The notes under the pieces: model-generated | The model's input: the letters and a program-made list of their open reading frames with translations, nothing else | Told to the model about the DNA's origin: nothing | The model's database searches: none | Program-made: the position numbers and the translations under genes | In this document: piece after piece, positions 20,761 through 34,445 of the stretch | How the letters are laid out: each line of letters starts with the position of its first letter | How positions within the stretch are numbered: the stretch's first letter is position 1 | Source: Serilophus lunatus | Taxonomy: Eukaryota > Chordata > Aves > Passeriformes > Eurylaimidae | Assembly (NCBI GenBank): GCA_013399895.1 | Contig: VXBA01006154.1 | Span: 184,984 to 248,983 of the forward strand | Length of the DNA stretch: 64,000 bases | Reading direction: 5' to 3'

Positions 20761-23700
20761 GAAATGCAGATCATAAAAATATACTTTGTTAGTAAGAATA
20801 CTCAACTGTCTCCAAAATATTCTTAGTCATAAAGAAATAATTAACTGAAAGACTATTTATTTTTCCTTTCCCTTTCAAATAATTTAACAAAATTTCAACT
20901 TTTGCTGTTTTAATCACAATAAAGATTACAAATCTATCAACTATAAATAGCACATATAAAATCTACAAAAATATCTAGAGGCATATTGAAATGGCTTCTC
21001 TAGAAGAGTAAAAATACATCCTTCTGAATACATTTGACAATTTCACCTGCAGCTTCGACTTTAAAAATTCTGTGCTTACAGCCTAGACCCTGGAAATATT
21101 CTACTTTGACAACAAAATAAAACTGCAACACGCCACCTGCTAAAATAATATTGCTCATGGATAGAGATTTTTGTAAGATTAGCAAAATGTCCAAGATATG
21201 TGAAAAATTAAAAGTTCTTCAGCAATCTGAAAGCATATTTTTTAATAACGACTTTTGATGTCAAAACTAAGTATGATAGATTATACAATGATACTATGTG
21301 ATCTAAAGACCAGAATTAACTTAGGTTTCAACTTTAGTTGAAAATGGACAGCTTGAAAAAATATTTTACTTCCTACTGTGTACTGTAAAATACTGTAGTA
21401 GAAATGACATAACATTTGTATATTTATTTTTCAGATATCTAGTCAGTGAAGTACGTGTAATAACAACAGCAATATTTAATACATGCACTCAGAGTATGGC
21501 ATGCATTTGCTGATGGATGCTTCAGAAAATTATGTAGCCAACATTATTGATTTTCTAGGTCTCTTTCAATGTCTCCAGTTTCCTACACAAAAATCTAACC
21601 TATCCACAGGTTCTATAAATTTTCATACCTTTTGATCTCTATAAATGCAGAAGGAGCATGACCTTAAAGTTCAGGAACTCTGTTAATTAGCGAATTTTGT
21701 TTTGCATCTAAAATTGATTCATCTCACCTAACTTAATTTATTGTAAAAGTAGGCTTGTAGTCTAAGCCAGTTATCAAGCCTTACTTTGCAGTTAAGTAAG
21801 ACAGCTAAATACCTATGGCAGCCAGTACGCACTTGCACACATAAAAGATGTGTTTAAGATAAAAGTGAAAAATCTTCCATTCTAAGTTCCTTTCTTAGTT
21901 ATGGAGGGAGCCTAGATAAACACTTTAATATGCAGGCCTGGAATTTATGTATCTGAAATTAGGCGGGGTGAATTTATGTGAAATTCATTCCTCACGTGGA
22001 AATACTGTCACACAAGACATTAACTACACAAAAAAAGGATAGCAAAATTGTGTCTCAGTGTTAAACCATTTATAAACAAAAGGGAGCTCTAAACAAATCC
22101 CTACAAACCTAAATTTACACCTCTTCACAATTTGCAGTTTACGTAATTGACACCTACATACCGTTGACATTTCCTTTTTGCATGTCACGGAAGAGGCTGC
22201 CTCACTTCTTGCACCAAAAAATTTTGAAAAAAATACTTGTTTGTCTTTAAAAAAAATCATCACATTATTTCAGAGTCAAGTGCAGATCTATCACATGGAT
22301 TTCTAGGGTGATCCCCAAACCAAACGGCCTCAGATTCACACTCTGTAGAAACAACAAAAAGACCACAGAAAGAGAAAAATAGAGTCTTCCTTCCTGATCA
22401 TCTCATCTCCAACCACACATTATCCCAAGTATGGATGATCTGGGAAGGGAATTTCTAAGACCATAGGTTCAATCAAAAATTCTAAGTATCCTCTCTGTAC
22501 AAGAATATCTACTTGCATAACAAGTGTTACCCCTTTTGTTATGACTAATTGCCAAAATCATTGATGGCTTTTACTTTAAACTACTTTTATATTTTTTCTA
22601 CATTTTGTGAAAGTCTCGCGCTTACTTCTTTGCTGTTTCATTTAATTTATATATATTTATAAAGACATGGGACAATTCTTACAGAGAATTTATATAAATT
22701 TAGAACCAGGCAGTAGCACTAGACAGTGTACATTTGCAGATATGTTCAATATTTATGGATTGTTTGGGTTGCGCTTGTAGATCTAAAGTTCCTCCTAAAG
22801 TTCATTTAATCTAATCCACTGAGATGTCTCAAGAGATGAAGTTGCTCATTTAGTGTCATGTCAAGGCTTAGTCCAGCCTTTGCAGTGTCACTTGTTTTGA
22901 CTTATTGCTGAGATAGAACCTTTGATTCCAGGGGTTGCCAAGTGGAAATATGTAACTGAAATGATTAATCAAATTATTGAGAGGAGAAGAGTAAGGAAGG
23001 AAAAAAAGAAAAATCATTAATGGTCTTCCCTGAATGAGACTTAGAGGAAAAACACCAAGGATGTGTCAAATGTGTGCAAAAATGTAATGGCAATGTACTT
23101 TTAATATTTTATTAGACATGATAACTGGTTTATTTATATAGTAAATAATTTATAAACTTACATATTATCAGGAAAAAAAAAAAAGTGATTTTCTGCAGCT
23201 ACTCAAAATCTGTAGTTCAGAGGTAGGGTTATTTATTTATGCACAGCCTAAAACAACAAATTTATAAGTGTACTTTAAAATTGATGCACATCTTTGTTGT
23301 ATTTAGATAAATGTTTCATGCTGAAAATATTACTAACAGGAAAATTAAGGCCTCTTTTTATGTGCCATGAAAGTAGAGGGAAGGGCTTATTCTCTAAAAA
23401 AGCGTATCACAAATGTTTTTACATATGTTTGACATGCTTAGAATATCAAATCAACAGACAGATTTTGTCATTTATTTCCACAATAAGCCTGTTAACATTT
23501 TTTTACACCTTTTATTTTGGAACTAGTATTAATGATTAATGGGCCTTCAGCTACTGTACTTAAATGGCTGCTTTACAATGTGTAGTTCAAGAGCATGAAT
23601 TTACAGAGTATCATGCCACTACTGTCCCACAATGTCACAATATACATTTCTTCTGGGAGCAAATCTACCAAAAGACAATCTATGTCCCTGCCATGCTGCT

Positions 23701-23967
23701 GCACGGTTTTGGATCAGGCTTGCCGCATTCAGACTGAGTCACTCATACAAGAAAAGGGTCACTGTAGGATGTCTTAACCATTATTAAAATAGTCTTGCTC
23801 AGGAAGAACTTGGAAAACTTAAATCTCCGTCAGCCCATTGACAACTCTTGATCCAGCTAACAAAATTAATCTCTTTTGAATGTCTGTGCCATAAAGCCCT
23901 GGTGGCTTAATTTCTCACAAAACAAAAATCATTAATTGTGTTAATGGAAACATGACTGGCGGAACAT

Positions 23968-23984
23968 AAAAAAAAAAAAAAAAN
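23968..23984. other. Poly(A) run ending in an ambiguous base (N at 23984)
   Basis: A run of 16 A is followed by a single N, most likely a homopolymer sequencing ambiguity. No biological meaning is inferred. Confidence 0.9.
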
Positions 23985-24931
23985 GAGATATTAAAACTTA
24001 AAAAGTGTTTGGACTTGTCTAGTTTTAGACTGCTTCTACCATTAACTTTTACATATGTGACTCATTTTAACTGACAGAGACAGGTCTCTGTAAGATGGTT
24101 GTAGAAGGACATCATGTAGGCTTTTGGTTCTATATATTTTCTTGTGAACACTGAATGAGATAACTTCCTAATGACCCAACAAATGCTGTAAAAATATCTG
24201 TTTAAGGACTGCCTTCTTTGTGAAACTACAAATATCAGCAATTCTCTGAAATACTAAATGTGAAGACATTCAAGAGCAAGCCAATGCCCATGATCTTTGG
24301 CTCAGTCTTTCTGATTTTTCCCAACAGTACTTTTATACTAAGTAAACCCGTAGTTCCTGACAAAACTAGGCAGCCCCTAACAGTGAATGCTGCCAGGTCT
24401 CTTCTAACAAGGTGCAGAAAGTCTTTCACGTACTGAAGGGTCAAATATCAATTCACATATATAAATTTTTTTTCCTGACTTTTTTTCAGGCAAAATGAGC
24501 ACTACGCTTTGATCACTGGTGCTCTGAGAGCTTTCATATCTCTCCCTCAAACTGAAAGTGCAACAAAGCAGCTTCTATGCCATTATCCAGTCCCAGTATG
24601 CATTCTACCCAAAATATGATACTGTATTATAAAAAAATAAAGCAGTAAAGCCCATATCAACCCCAGGACTCACTGCACATTTGCCATCTGTTTTTTAATT
24701 ATGTGGGCCACAAACTGATAATCACGCACATAGAAATTAATTTAGATGTTAGCTGACTTCTGTTGTATCGCCTTCAATTCCTGCTTCCTACTTGATCAGA
24801 AGAGCATTTAAGAGTTTTGAAGTTCCCTCCTTATATAATAAAATATGATTTCCTTTTGACAGCTCTAGATCAATAAGAACTCATGTTCATTGGTTCCCCA
24901 CAGTAAACATTTGGGTTCAAAGGTGTGTGAA

Positions 24932-25092
24932 TTATGCGGACCATAACACTTCCTTTTCTAATGCTGGTGATGATGGAGGTTGTGGGACAGTTATATTTTG
25001 AATACACGTTGGTAATGGCTTCAGCATTGCTATATGAACGTAATGATGCTTGTCTACAGATCTATAACTATCTCTTGGGCTTCCCACTTGCA
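24932..25092 (-). other. Possible exon or short coding remnant, unidentified
   Basis: On the minus strand a frame runs from an acceptor-like TGCTTCTCAG (exon start at about 25092) to a TAA at 24934-24932. It reads about 53 residues with a non-low-complexity composition, including a Lys-His-His-Tyr-Val-His block and a Pro-Gln-Pro-Pro-Ser-Ser-Pro block. I do not recognise the protein. No clear polyadenylation signal follows. It could be a terminal exon, a fragment of a processed pseudogene, or chance; chance is quite possible at this length. Confidence 0.2.
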
Positions 25093-28000
25093 CTGAGAAG
25101 CACCACACTTCAATTTTCACACAAAATTTTCCTTTCTCTCTTTTTGCAATATCCCCATTGCGACCTTGAATGTGTAGTTAAAAGATTAATACTTTCCCTG
25201 ATTCAACTCATTCTGAAAAAACAGGTGACAAGCAGTGAGCTGAAATTTTCTGCTGTTAATTGTCTGCAAAACTGTAGAAGTGTTAAGTAAATACTGCCTA
25301 GCAGTAGAAATACTGCTTCCAGAATTTAAAATCATACAGACCTGCATCATGTGCCTGCAAAAAACCCCCACAGTTTAGCAAGACACACAATAAAGCCAGA
25401 AGTTCTGATTGCTCTCCTGGCTAAGTACTGCACCAAATGTGACTACAATTTTACTGGATGTTACTGGAGATATAACAGGTAGCATATTACCACAAAGATA
25501 ACTGTCACCTTTTGGATATCCAATTCAGAATAAAAATAGAATAATACCTATTTGCTAATTTATTAAACAAACCAGCAATGCTCTGTATGGTCAATTTGTA
25601 CATTATTTTTTGTCACTCGAAAAACTTCTAATTAACTTCCAGATTTCTAACAATTAAATGGCTCATAGCTGCATCACATCACACTTCAAAACAAAGTAAG
25701 AAGCATGGTCTATAGCTCTTCAGCGACTAATTCATCAGTACACTTCACTGAATGAAACAGGCAGTATTCAGCATGATAGTCCTCTTTATATTAGGTCCTC
25801 CAGCGAGAGAGGAATATCATCTGAAGACTGCTTCCACTTTTCACACCAGCTGAAAGGCTGGCTTGCTAAATTTATTGTAGAGGACTCACTGTGCTCTTCT
25901 GCTACCGCACAACATTCAGTGTCTCAGATGACACAAGCCATTCTGCTTACCAATGCATAGAAATGTTCGGTCTCCAAAGAAAAAGAATGTGGACTGTGGT
26001 CCAGCATTTTGGATTACGTTTGGTATGTGCTATTATTCCTTATGGATTACCTCCACAAAAGCAATGTGTTTGCAGCAATTTTTACCACTAATTTGTTGAA
26101 ATGAAGAATCCTTTGAGAAATGCAATCACAACTTTCACTTGCTTGATTTTACATGGTTGCATTTTTTGCCATACTCTAGCCAAACAAACAGTATTTCCCT
26201 GTGTTCCAATGAAGTCATCCTGTCAACTATATTTGGTTGATTAATTTTGTCATCTTGGTTTATGTTAAAAGAGGAAGAGAAGTGGTGAGAAGAACTATTC
26301 AAGGGACAATGTTACAGATTTTCTTATCGTTTGGTCAGAAAGTCTCTGAGCTAATGGAAAAAATATTCATGACCAAGTAAGAGCAGAAAAGGGGGTCTTG
26401 TAAAATACAAATATATAATTTATTAAAGATCTCCCATCTACAAAGACAGATTAAACCATACACTTAATAAATTCAGTATCCCCATTTAAAAATGTTGTGA
26501 CTTGGCTGCAGTAATTGTTACAAGCCCTATCCTCTGTTTGGAAATACAACCACCTTGCTCCGGCAGTATATTTCTACACTAAATTAAAAAGGGAAAGACA
26601 TAATTGAGGAGTACGAGGCACAACTCTGACTGATAATTGAAGACATTTATTGAGTGTTACAGCAAGTTAATATAACCTATACCTAGCTCAGTACTTTTCT
26701 GCTGAGTCCATGTTCCTTCTAGGACCTTGCACAAGTTTCTATTATGTTAGTAATTATAATAATTATAGTAATTTAGAGTCCTTGACAACAATGTTCCAAG
26801 TGTACTTTCTCACAGTCTCAGTTCTTTAAGGTTTTTTTAAATATTCCATGGTTTTCTGCTCACAAGAGCAATAACATCTCATTCAGCAGATAGGGAAAAT
26901 TCATCCATTGATCCCACACATAATCATGAGAAATGTGTAATCAGCATCAGATCGCTTGCAGCAAATGCAGCACATAATTTTGTTTCTCATTGTCTTTATC
27001 AAAAGTAAAAGTAGCAATAGCTTTACTAAAATTCCATTGAAAAACTATCACAAAGTCATATTCAATTTTGTCATTGCTAACCGTTCTCCACAAAGCAAAA
27101 AAATTGTAAAGGCAATGCAAACCCATGCAAGCTCAGATCAAAGGATTTTCTCTTAAATTAAAATGAGCACTCAAAGAGACCTCATACTCCGTGTGCTGGG
27201 TCCTATCTGCTTGAAGCAGAAACTCGCAGTTGGAATTGTGCAGTACTCCTGTGGATAGTAAACTAGCTGGTCATCTGCCTGCAGCTGTCTCATCTATGCT
27301 AATTCCCAGTTCCTAAAAGCGTGCACTGGAGCTTCAATTCACTTTACTTTCCAGTTGGCTGTACCATGTTTAGAAATTATTTTGTTCGTATGGAGATATC
27401 ATTTTTTTTTTAGATACTGAAGTAAATAAATGCATATTCATTAAAGAACAATAAAGAACTTCCAATAAACCATTGAATGTCAGTAAAGAAGATTACTTGA
27501 TTGCAAGCAAATAATAATAAAAGAGTAGTACTGGAGTTCTAAGAAGGAGAACATACATGGTTTGATTGACCTGGAAGATTCAGTCGCTGGCCCAGAAAGC
27601 TGCACATTCTCCTGGCTGTTCAGCATTCAAAGAAAGCAGACAGAGACATCTATCTGTTTTACTCAATGTTATATTATGAAAGAGAGCTATTTTCCTATGT
27701 TGTTAAAACTCAGGGCATGGGAAAAGGTTATTTTCCTTCTGCAAACAGATTGTTCCACCTTTATTTGAGTGACCAAATGAACCATCAGAAGACTATTTTC
27801 CCTCTGCCCACCTGCCCCCACACCACAGACTAGTAGAGAAAATATATATAACTACTGTGCCGTCACTGATTGAAGTAAAGTCTAGGATACTTGTCTGTAC
27901 TAGGAAAAAAAAATATAGGTGAATAAAGTAAAATCCATGGTTTTATCGTCTTAAAAACTATGAGGAACCTCACCTAGAGACAAGAAGAAAATTAGAGCTA

Positions 28001-30136
28001 ATAGGTTCCCAGACATGTAATTAACCAGAATTTTTTTGAGTTATCCAAGGTAACTCTGACTTTCTTATTAATGCCTAGGTTTATTACTATTATTCAAATT
28101 TAAAGAGTTTTTGAAGCACTCTGCATCTTAAACTTGACACTCAAAAACAGAGGCTAAAGAGCATTAGTCACATGAAGAGTTAACAGAAATCCAAACAAAT
28201 CTCATCAGAAGTATTTTGTTGTGTGCATGTATATGAGAAATATGTAGATAGTATTTCTTCTGAATGCAACACTGAAGAGACTCTTAGCCTAAATCTCAAA
28301 AAAAATTTCAAAAAATTGGAAAATGTTCAGACAAACCTCATAAGACTGATTCAAAGTCTGCAGTTTGAGATTTAAAAAGCTCTTTTTACTTTTCAAAGGC
28401 AATGGGTTTTAATCTACTAAACAAAGGCATAACAATATACAGTGACTGCAAGCTGAAATTAGATAAATTTCCAGCTATAAATAAGACATGTGGTTTTTAT
28501 AGCAAAGATAATTATCCATAAGTAACCTTGTAGTAAAGGATGTGCTCAATTTTCCGTCACTATTCAAATTAAGATCAAACATATTTTTGAAAGGCATATA
28601 AAGCTCCAACAGAAGTTAGAAACTTGTTATCCAAAATTAGAGACAAAATCCTGGATTTTTTTCCTTAGGAAATCAGACTCGTTAAATATACTGACATCTT
28701 CTTGCATTTAGATCTATAAAATGTTTAATAAAATGAATATTTTTATTCCACTTTGGTTACATAATTTCCATTGAAAGCTAAAATGTTGCTGAAAATTACT
28801 TGTTATTCCAAATATTCGACGAGCCAACAAAATGACAAAGGTGATAAAAAGTGAGGTAATGTTACCTGTCACAAGACACACATGAGCCATATCTATGACT
28901 ACCAGTGTCTATCAATTCAAAGGTAAATCATGTAAATTTAGTTATTTTCTTCCATATACTGCCCAATCAGTTCAGCTTCACTGAAAGAAATCCTAAATAT
29001 AAGAGAAGAATTTCCAGCACCACTGTATTTCTAAGTTGTTGGTTAGTGGCATAGATATCCTAAGAATAAATAATTTCTTCACAGAAGATAAAAGAATCTA
29101 AGGCATATTTTTTGTATCAGCACTCTAAAGTTTGTGGGGAGATACTGAGCTCCCTACTCCCAAATCTCTAATCTTAATAGATCCAAGAGCTGCTGTACCT
29201 CAAAGTTAAGCTTTTGTTTTCAAAAAACAGAAAGACATTCAGTCCCCACTGAGGTCTGAGTTTAGCAGAAAGATATAAATGCAGAAGAACAAAACTTCAC
29301 ACATTTCCTTCGCCTCTTAAAAACTGCTAGAAGCTACTTCGACTCTCAGGAAGTCCACACAAGCATAAACTCTCTTCACCATTTGGAAACTATGACATAT
29401 TTTGAAATAAACTTTGTTCTTATATTTAACATTTCTATCTTACTGTGGTTGACAGCCACTTGGCTCAAAATGATTACTTAAAAGAACATTCTACTGAAGT
29501 TTTTAAAACAATTTCCAGCCTTATTTAATACAAAAACAATTAAAATACAGACTTGAGTCTAAACCCCACATTTTATCTCTGCTAATAAGAAATTCTATTT
29601 AGGACATAAAAGATTGTGGAAAAGATCCTGCAATGTACCTTCTTTCCAAAAATACACTGAAATCTTTTCAGCTTGATATTCTTCCTTGCTTGGTATTCCT
29701 TCCTCCTGAGCTTGCACAAAAATTCACAGTTTAAAATCATCATTCTCTACTGGGATAGCCAAGGACCAGTGAAAAGATAAGCATCAAAAAAAGGTATTTC
29801 CACAGAAGCTATTTTCAAGAGGCGTTAAAGCCAGGACGGACTGGATAACATTTTTTTTCCCCCTACGGTGCCAATCAGGCTTATTGTTGGAATTGGAATT
29901 CTCCTCTGGAAGTTGGAGCATGTATGCATTATAAAGATCCCCAGTCTGTATTACTTTATTATTGTTAGGGTAAACCATTTGCACCAAACCAAGAAAAATT
30001 TTTAGACAAGTAGTTTGTGTTTACTAAGCTTTGTTTTTTAGAGTTCACATTTGTTGACAGCAGAGCTGATTTAAACCATTTAATTTATTATAAGGAATCT
30101 TAAGTCACAGGCTAGGAACCTTTCTTCATTGCAGTC

Positions 30137-30260
30137 CATATGGTGCTGCATTTTGGATTACTTTTGCTTTTCCTAATGCCTCTGCTTTTGGTGGAAGTAA
30201 AGGAGGGAGTGAGCAAGTGGCTCAGTGAGTGCTTAGCTGCTGGTCAGGGTGGGTTCAACA
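30137..30260 (+). mobile_element. Internally deleted ERV-L-type LTR remnant
   Basis: The left part (GGTGCTGCATTTTGGATTAC) resembles the 5' part of the ERV-L LTR seen at 48892. The right part (GGGAGTGAGCAAGTGGCTC, then GCTTAGCTGCTGG and GGGTTCAACAC) matches its 3' end. The roughly 350 bp that should lie between are missing. Confidence 0.5.
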
Positions 30261-31980
30261 CATTCATATTCTCACACCATGCAGACAAGCCCAAAACGGG
30301 ACTAAAGCTTCATTTTTTATTTTTATTTTTTTTTAAATCAAATAGGAGCACAAACCCAACACATTTCTAGGCATCTAAATCATAAGTAATTATAAATTAT
30401 TCAGGTTGCTGTCAGAGTAATGTCTCTGGCTTAAGGAAGGGGTTTGCCCCATATCCTCCAAAACCCAAATCTTCTCAATGTTATGCAATAACCACAGTCC
30501 AGGAAAAAACCCAGTGACAAGTGTTTTTCTCTTTGTTTTCTTTCCCAAGGAAATGTGATATTTGCATTTACTTCATTTTACAATCATATAAACTTGCTAG
30601 TTATTAACTATTCATGTTTTGCACCAACATTCAGGCACAATTCTAGACTGGATGAACATGATTTGTACTTTAGATCACAGAAACTCAGGAGATGCCTATT
30701 AAAAGCATTAAAAACTAACTGTTCTCTTGAGAAAGAAGACATACTTAATCTTTCAGATCTCTGTTGACAACAGATTTCTAGTATCATCTGCTTGCATTCC
30801 AGCTCTCTGAAAATAGTCACAAAATCCTAGTGTCATCCAAAATGAGGAACAGAGAAATTCTTCTATTTTTCCCCATTTACAATACTATTTACAATGGTAA
30901 CATTTTCGGTAGTTAAAAACTACTTCTTAGCACTTCGGACAGAAATATGCACATGAAAACAGTGCCTATAGAATTTCACCGAGCTCAATTTAGGTATTTG
31001 TAATTCTTCATGTGAGGGAACCACTTTGTTATTTTACTGTGTCATTCTCAGTTTCCCATCTTTAACACCGTTCTCATAAGAATAAAGAATCAGGAAACAA
31101 AATTAAGATTAGACTTTCCTTTCTCATAATTTTCTGTTTCACATTCCAGAGCACTAACAGTAAATTCCACTGATGTTTCAATTCATCTGGTTTAATTAGA
31201 ACCCATGTAACACTGCTATGCCTATCTTAAGACTATGCATTGTAAGGAGGCAAAGACATATTTATTGCAGTGATTTCTCAGACTTTCAGCAAATATTCCA
31301 CTCATAGAAAGATGAACTTTCTTTAAAATGACATTGTACTACACAATCCCATTTACTCCTCCAGTCATAAACAAATTAAATAACAGCCAAAAATTGACAT
31401 TTTGACAGTGCTGAAGAATTTGCAGGTAATTTTAATGATGGAAAACCTACTTCATCACACTTCTTAGAGGTGCAAATTGAACTTTGGCAGTGAGGCTGAT
31501 AATTTGATTGTATTGTAATGTAGAAATGCATAACTTCAAAACCAGAAATCATTTTACAGAAAAACTAATTAAATGTAAATGAAGTCATTGTACAAGATGT
31601 TAATACATACTGATATACACAGATATAATTGAATAAGAATTATAAGGAATAGCTCATCTAAATATCCAATTAAAAATGATTTTCACATCAAAACAACTAT
31701 AGTGGTATGTAATAGTCCCCTGCATCATTAATCAGAAATATAGGTTATTAAGTATGTTCTTCCCTTCCTTCTTGCCATCTTTCTATTGTCTCCTAATTTT
31801 AGGATTAGTCTTTTAAATTTGCTGTGCTCAGTGGCAATCCGATTAAAAGAGAATTAAGACACTGTCTATCATGTAGGTAGACTACACAAATAAATTAAGT
31901 TCTGGACAGTGGGTTATAAACCTTATTTTAATATTTCACTTCAAATTACCAGTGGACAAACTTAATGTACATTTTGTTTT
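30261..31980. other. Unannotated AT-rich unique DNA
   Basis: No gene or repeat is recognised. The stretch 31380-31560 has an unusually mixed, non-repetitive composition, but nothing in a single sequence shows whether it is conserved. Confidence 0.45.
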
Positions 31981-31984
31981 GTCT

Positions 31985-32330
31985 CTTAAAAAGGTCATAT
32001 TTTCCCTGGAAAGGATGCATTCTTCCATGAGTGCATCACCTCCCGAAGGCTGTGGCCGCCAGCCCCAGCAGCCAGGCCCCACAGGCAGATGCAGACAGGC
32101 CCAGGCAGCTGTGCAAGACAGCGCACAGCCCCGCTCTGGGCAGAGGCTCTGCTGGGACACAGGAGGAGCAAGCTGCCTCGCTATACCCAGGCCTTGGGTG
32201 GATTGGGTCCAAAGGTTAACATATCCCCCAAAATCTGTTCTACGGCTCTGCTAGCTATGCAGCCATCTTCCATGGAGACTCTCTACCGTTGTCTGGAGTT
32301 TAAAGAGTAAATCTGGTGTGCCATTTTTGG
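31985..32330. other. GC-rich island, probable unclassified retroelement fragment
   Basis: An abrupt GC-rich block (GGCTGTGGCCGCCAGCCCCA near 32050, TCTGGGCAGAGGCTCTGCTG near 32135) lies in AT-rich DNA. Its composition resembles the GC-rich LTR-like copies A-C, but I could not align it confidently. Overlapping frames of 60-100 aa on both strands, as expected of any GC-rich segment, argue against a real gene. Confidence 0.35.
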
Positions 32331-34170
32331 AATTGTGCCTGGCAATACATGTAAATTTTAATTTGCTATTTTTTGTTATCTGAGCATTTTGCCTCTTGTT
32401 TTTTTTTTCCTGTTTTTGTTTTCTTGGTGATCCAGCTCCCATTTAAGGCATTAAATATATGTAATTAACTCCCTGATTTGTAACATTTTGGTTTATTTTT
32501 TAATATGAAGGGCAAAGGAAATTCATTCTGACAGGAAATATTTGTAATAATCTTAGTACTCAATCAAATCAGGGAATTGTCTAATAAAAGCAGTATGATT
32601 ATAGTCAAGTGTAATCTGTAATCAAGTGTAACCCTGATCTAACTGATCAGGAGAAAAATTCTATCTCTGCATCAAGAAACAGTCATTTTCACAGACCAAA
32701 GGGAAAACTGAGCATTTTCCTGTCAAATTTCTTTTACTATTTCTATCTTTTGCTGAGGTTCTTCTGGATTAATTTAGACAGGATCAATCAACATTTGTTG
32801 TCTTCTCTTTTTTTTAATGATTAATTGCAGTAAGCATCACATGCCTATTTAAGCAAAATCATCTATATGGAATTAATCTCTTTTATTGAGTAGCACGAAA
32901 CAACTATTCAGTTGAGTCTCATTTGATACAACATGGGGGTCTTGTTTCCAGAAATACACTGAAAAGAGAAGAACCTCCCTTTATATTTCCTGTACATTTT
33001 TTGAATGGCAATTCACACATTTGCTAAGAATTTCTATATTGTGGAAATTTATATTGTCTGCAAAACTGTTCATTTATGACAAACTTGCATGAGTACCTAT
33101 TTAAAGAATGCTTTATTACTATGGCTTGACATTACACTTTCTACAAAAGTAAGTTCTAACAAACCACTTTTACTAACCTGTAGTATCTATTTTAATGAGA
33201 ATTATTGACAGCTAATTTTACTATAACCTTAAAGACAAGAGTATTTATACATGTATTTCAAACTGCTCACTATTCAACTTAATTGAGTGAATTGGAGTAT
33301 TTAGCCTAAATTTTCTTTGCTTGCAATTGTACAAAGCTTTAAAATATACTAAAAGATCAGCTAAGTACAAGAAAATAGCCACTGACTACTTTGGTATAGG
33401 TAACATAACAAATAAAAGTAACTGCAAATTTTTGGTGGATTACTAGGTATATCTCTAATAACACCAGCTCTTAATTGCTGTTGTTCTGAGAAATTGCTTA
33501 GGTACGTAATTAATCTTACTGAATATATTAAGAACGGCTTTGAAAAGACATAGTTACTTAAAGTAAGAAAGGGAATTTGCTAAGAAATGCCAAAAATCCA
33601 CCAGTGAATTCTGACTCCTGGAAAACAACATGTAGATTACATTTCACTAATAGTGAGCTCATCTATATATTTATCAGGAAGTAACCGTATCAATAGCTAA
33701 TAATCATTGTTATACCAGTAAGGTAGAAGAGAAATTGCACTTCAAAGCTGCTGGTACAGACCAATGCGTAACCAAAACCAGAGCAAATGAAAATGGTCAT
33801 GACAACTGTAACGCTATAGTCCCAAATTCAGACACTTAACTGGGAGTATTACCTTTTAAAATATGTTTAAGGCTTTAAAGTTCATTCACCAAACTTTTGA
33901 ATAGCCTTTAGTTCCTTAACACCTCAAAATCACACAAAAATCTTTAGCAAAATACAACTCATCAGTTTTAAGTTACACAAAACATATTAAGAAAGAGTAA
34001 AGAAAATAGTAAAGAAAAAATTAAGAGAAGAAACAGGAGTAGAGGACAAGAAAAACAGAGAAGGAGTAAAGAGATTAGAATAAGATAAAAATTGACTGGT
34101 TTACAGATGGAAGTTTGGCTTAAATGGCAGTAATCAGAGAAGAAAGATAAAGCAAAAATGGAATCTCATG
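32331..34170. other. Unannotated AT-rich unique DNA
   Basis: Nothing recognisable was found: no gene-like frame and no CR1 or LTR similarity. Confidence 0.5.
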
Positions 34171-34174
34171 CTCC

Positions 34175-34445
34175 TGTATTTATGCGGTCCAGCCAGTGTG
34201 GCCATGTACCCCCAGGCAGGACCTCTGGGTCACTGACCATTCACTGCCCTCCAGGACAGAGTGAGGGGTAGTATAGCCACTCAGAGGCTCCAGAGGAGTG
34301 TGTAGATGGGCAGGCCTTTTCATTGACAGCTTTGCCATGTGCCTTTTGGCCCTGCCATGTGCCTTCCATGGCTACAAGCCTGGCCTCTCCCCAAGCACAC
34401 AAGACCTGACCCAGCAGCAAAAAAATAATTGATCCAGTGTCTCAC
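34175..34445. other. GC-rich island, probable unclassified repeat fragment
   Basis: A second isolated GC-rich patch contains a short duplicated motif (TGCCATGTGCCTT at about 34335 and 34355). No reading frame or known repeat is recognised. Confidence 0.35.

Larger units (their letters stand above)
20761..30130. other. Unannotated AT-rich unique DNA
   Basis: A long stretch without recognisable genes or repeats. It includes an A run with one ambiguous base at 23984 and a small minus-strand frame at 24932-25092, listed separately. Other frames of 60-118 aa show no recognised domain. Confidence 0.5.

Noticed and set aside
24934..25290. 118-codon plus-strand frame
   Set aside because: Hydrophobic, AT-rich, without recognisable domain; it overlaps a minus-strand frame that looks somewhat more coding-like.
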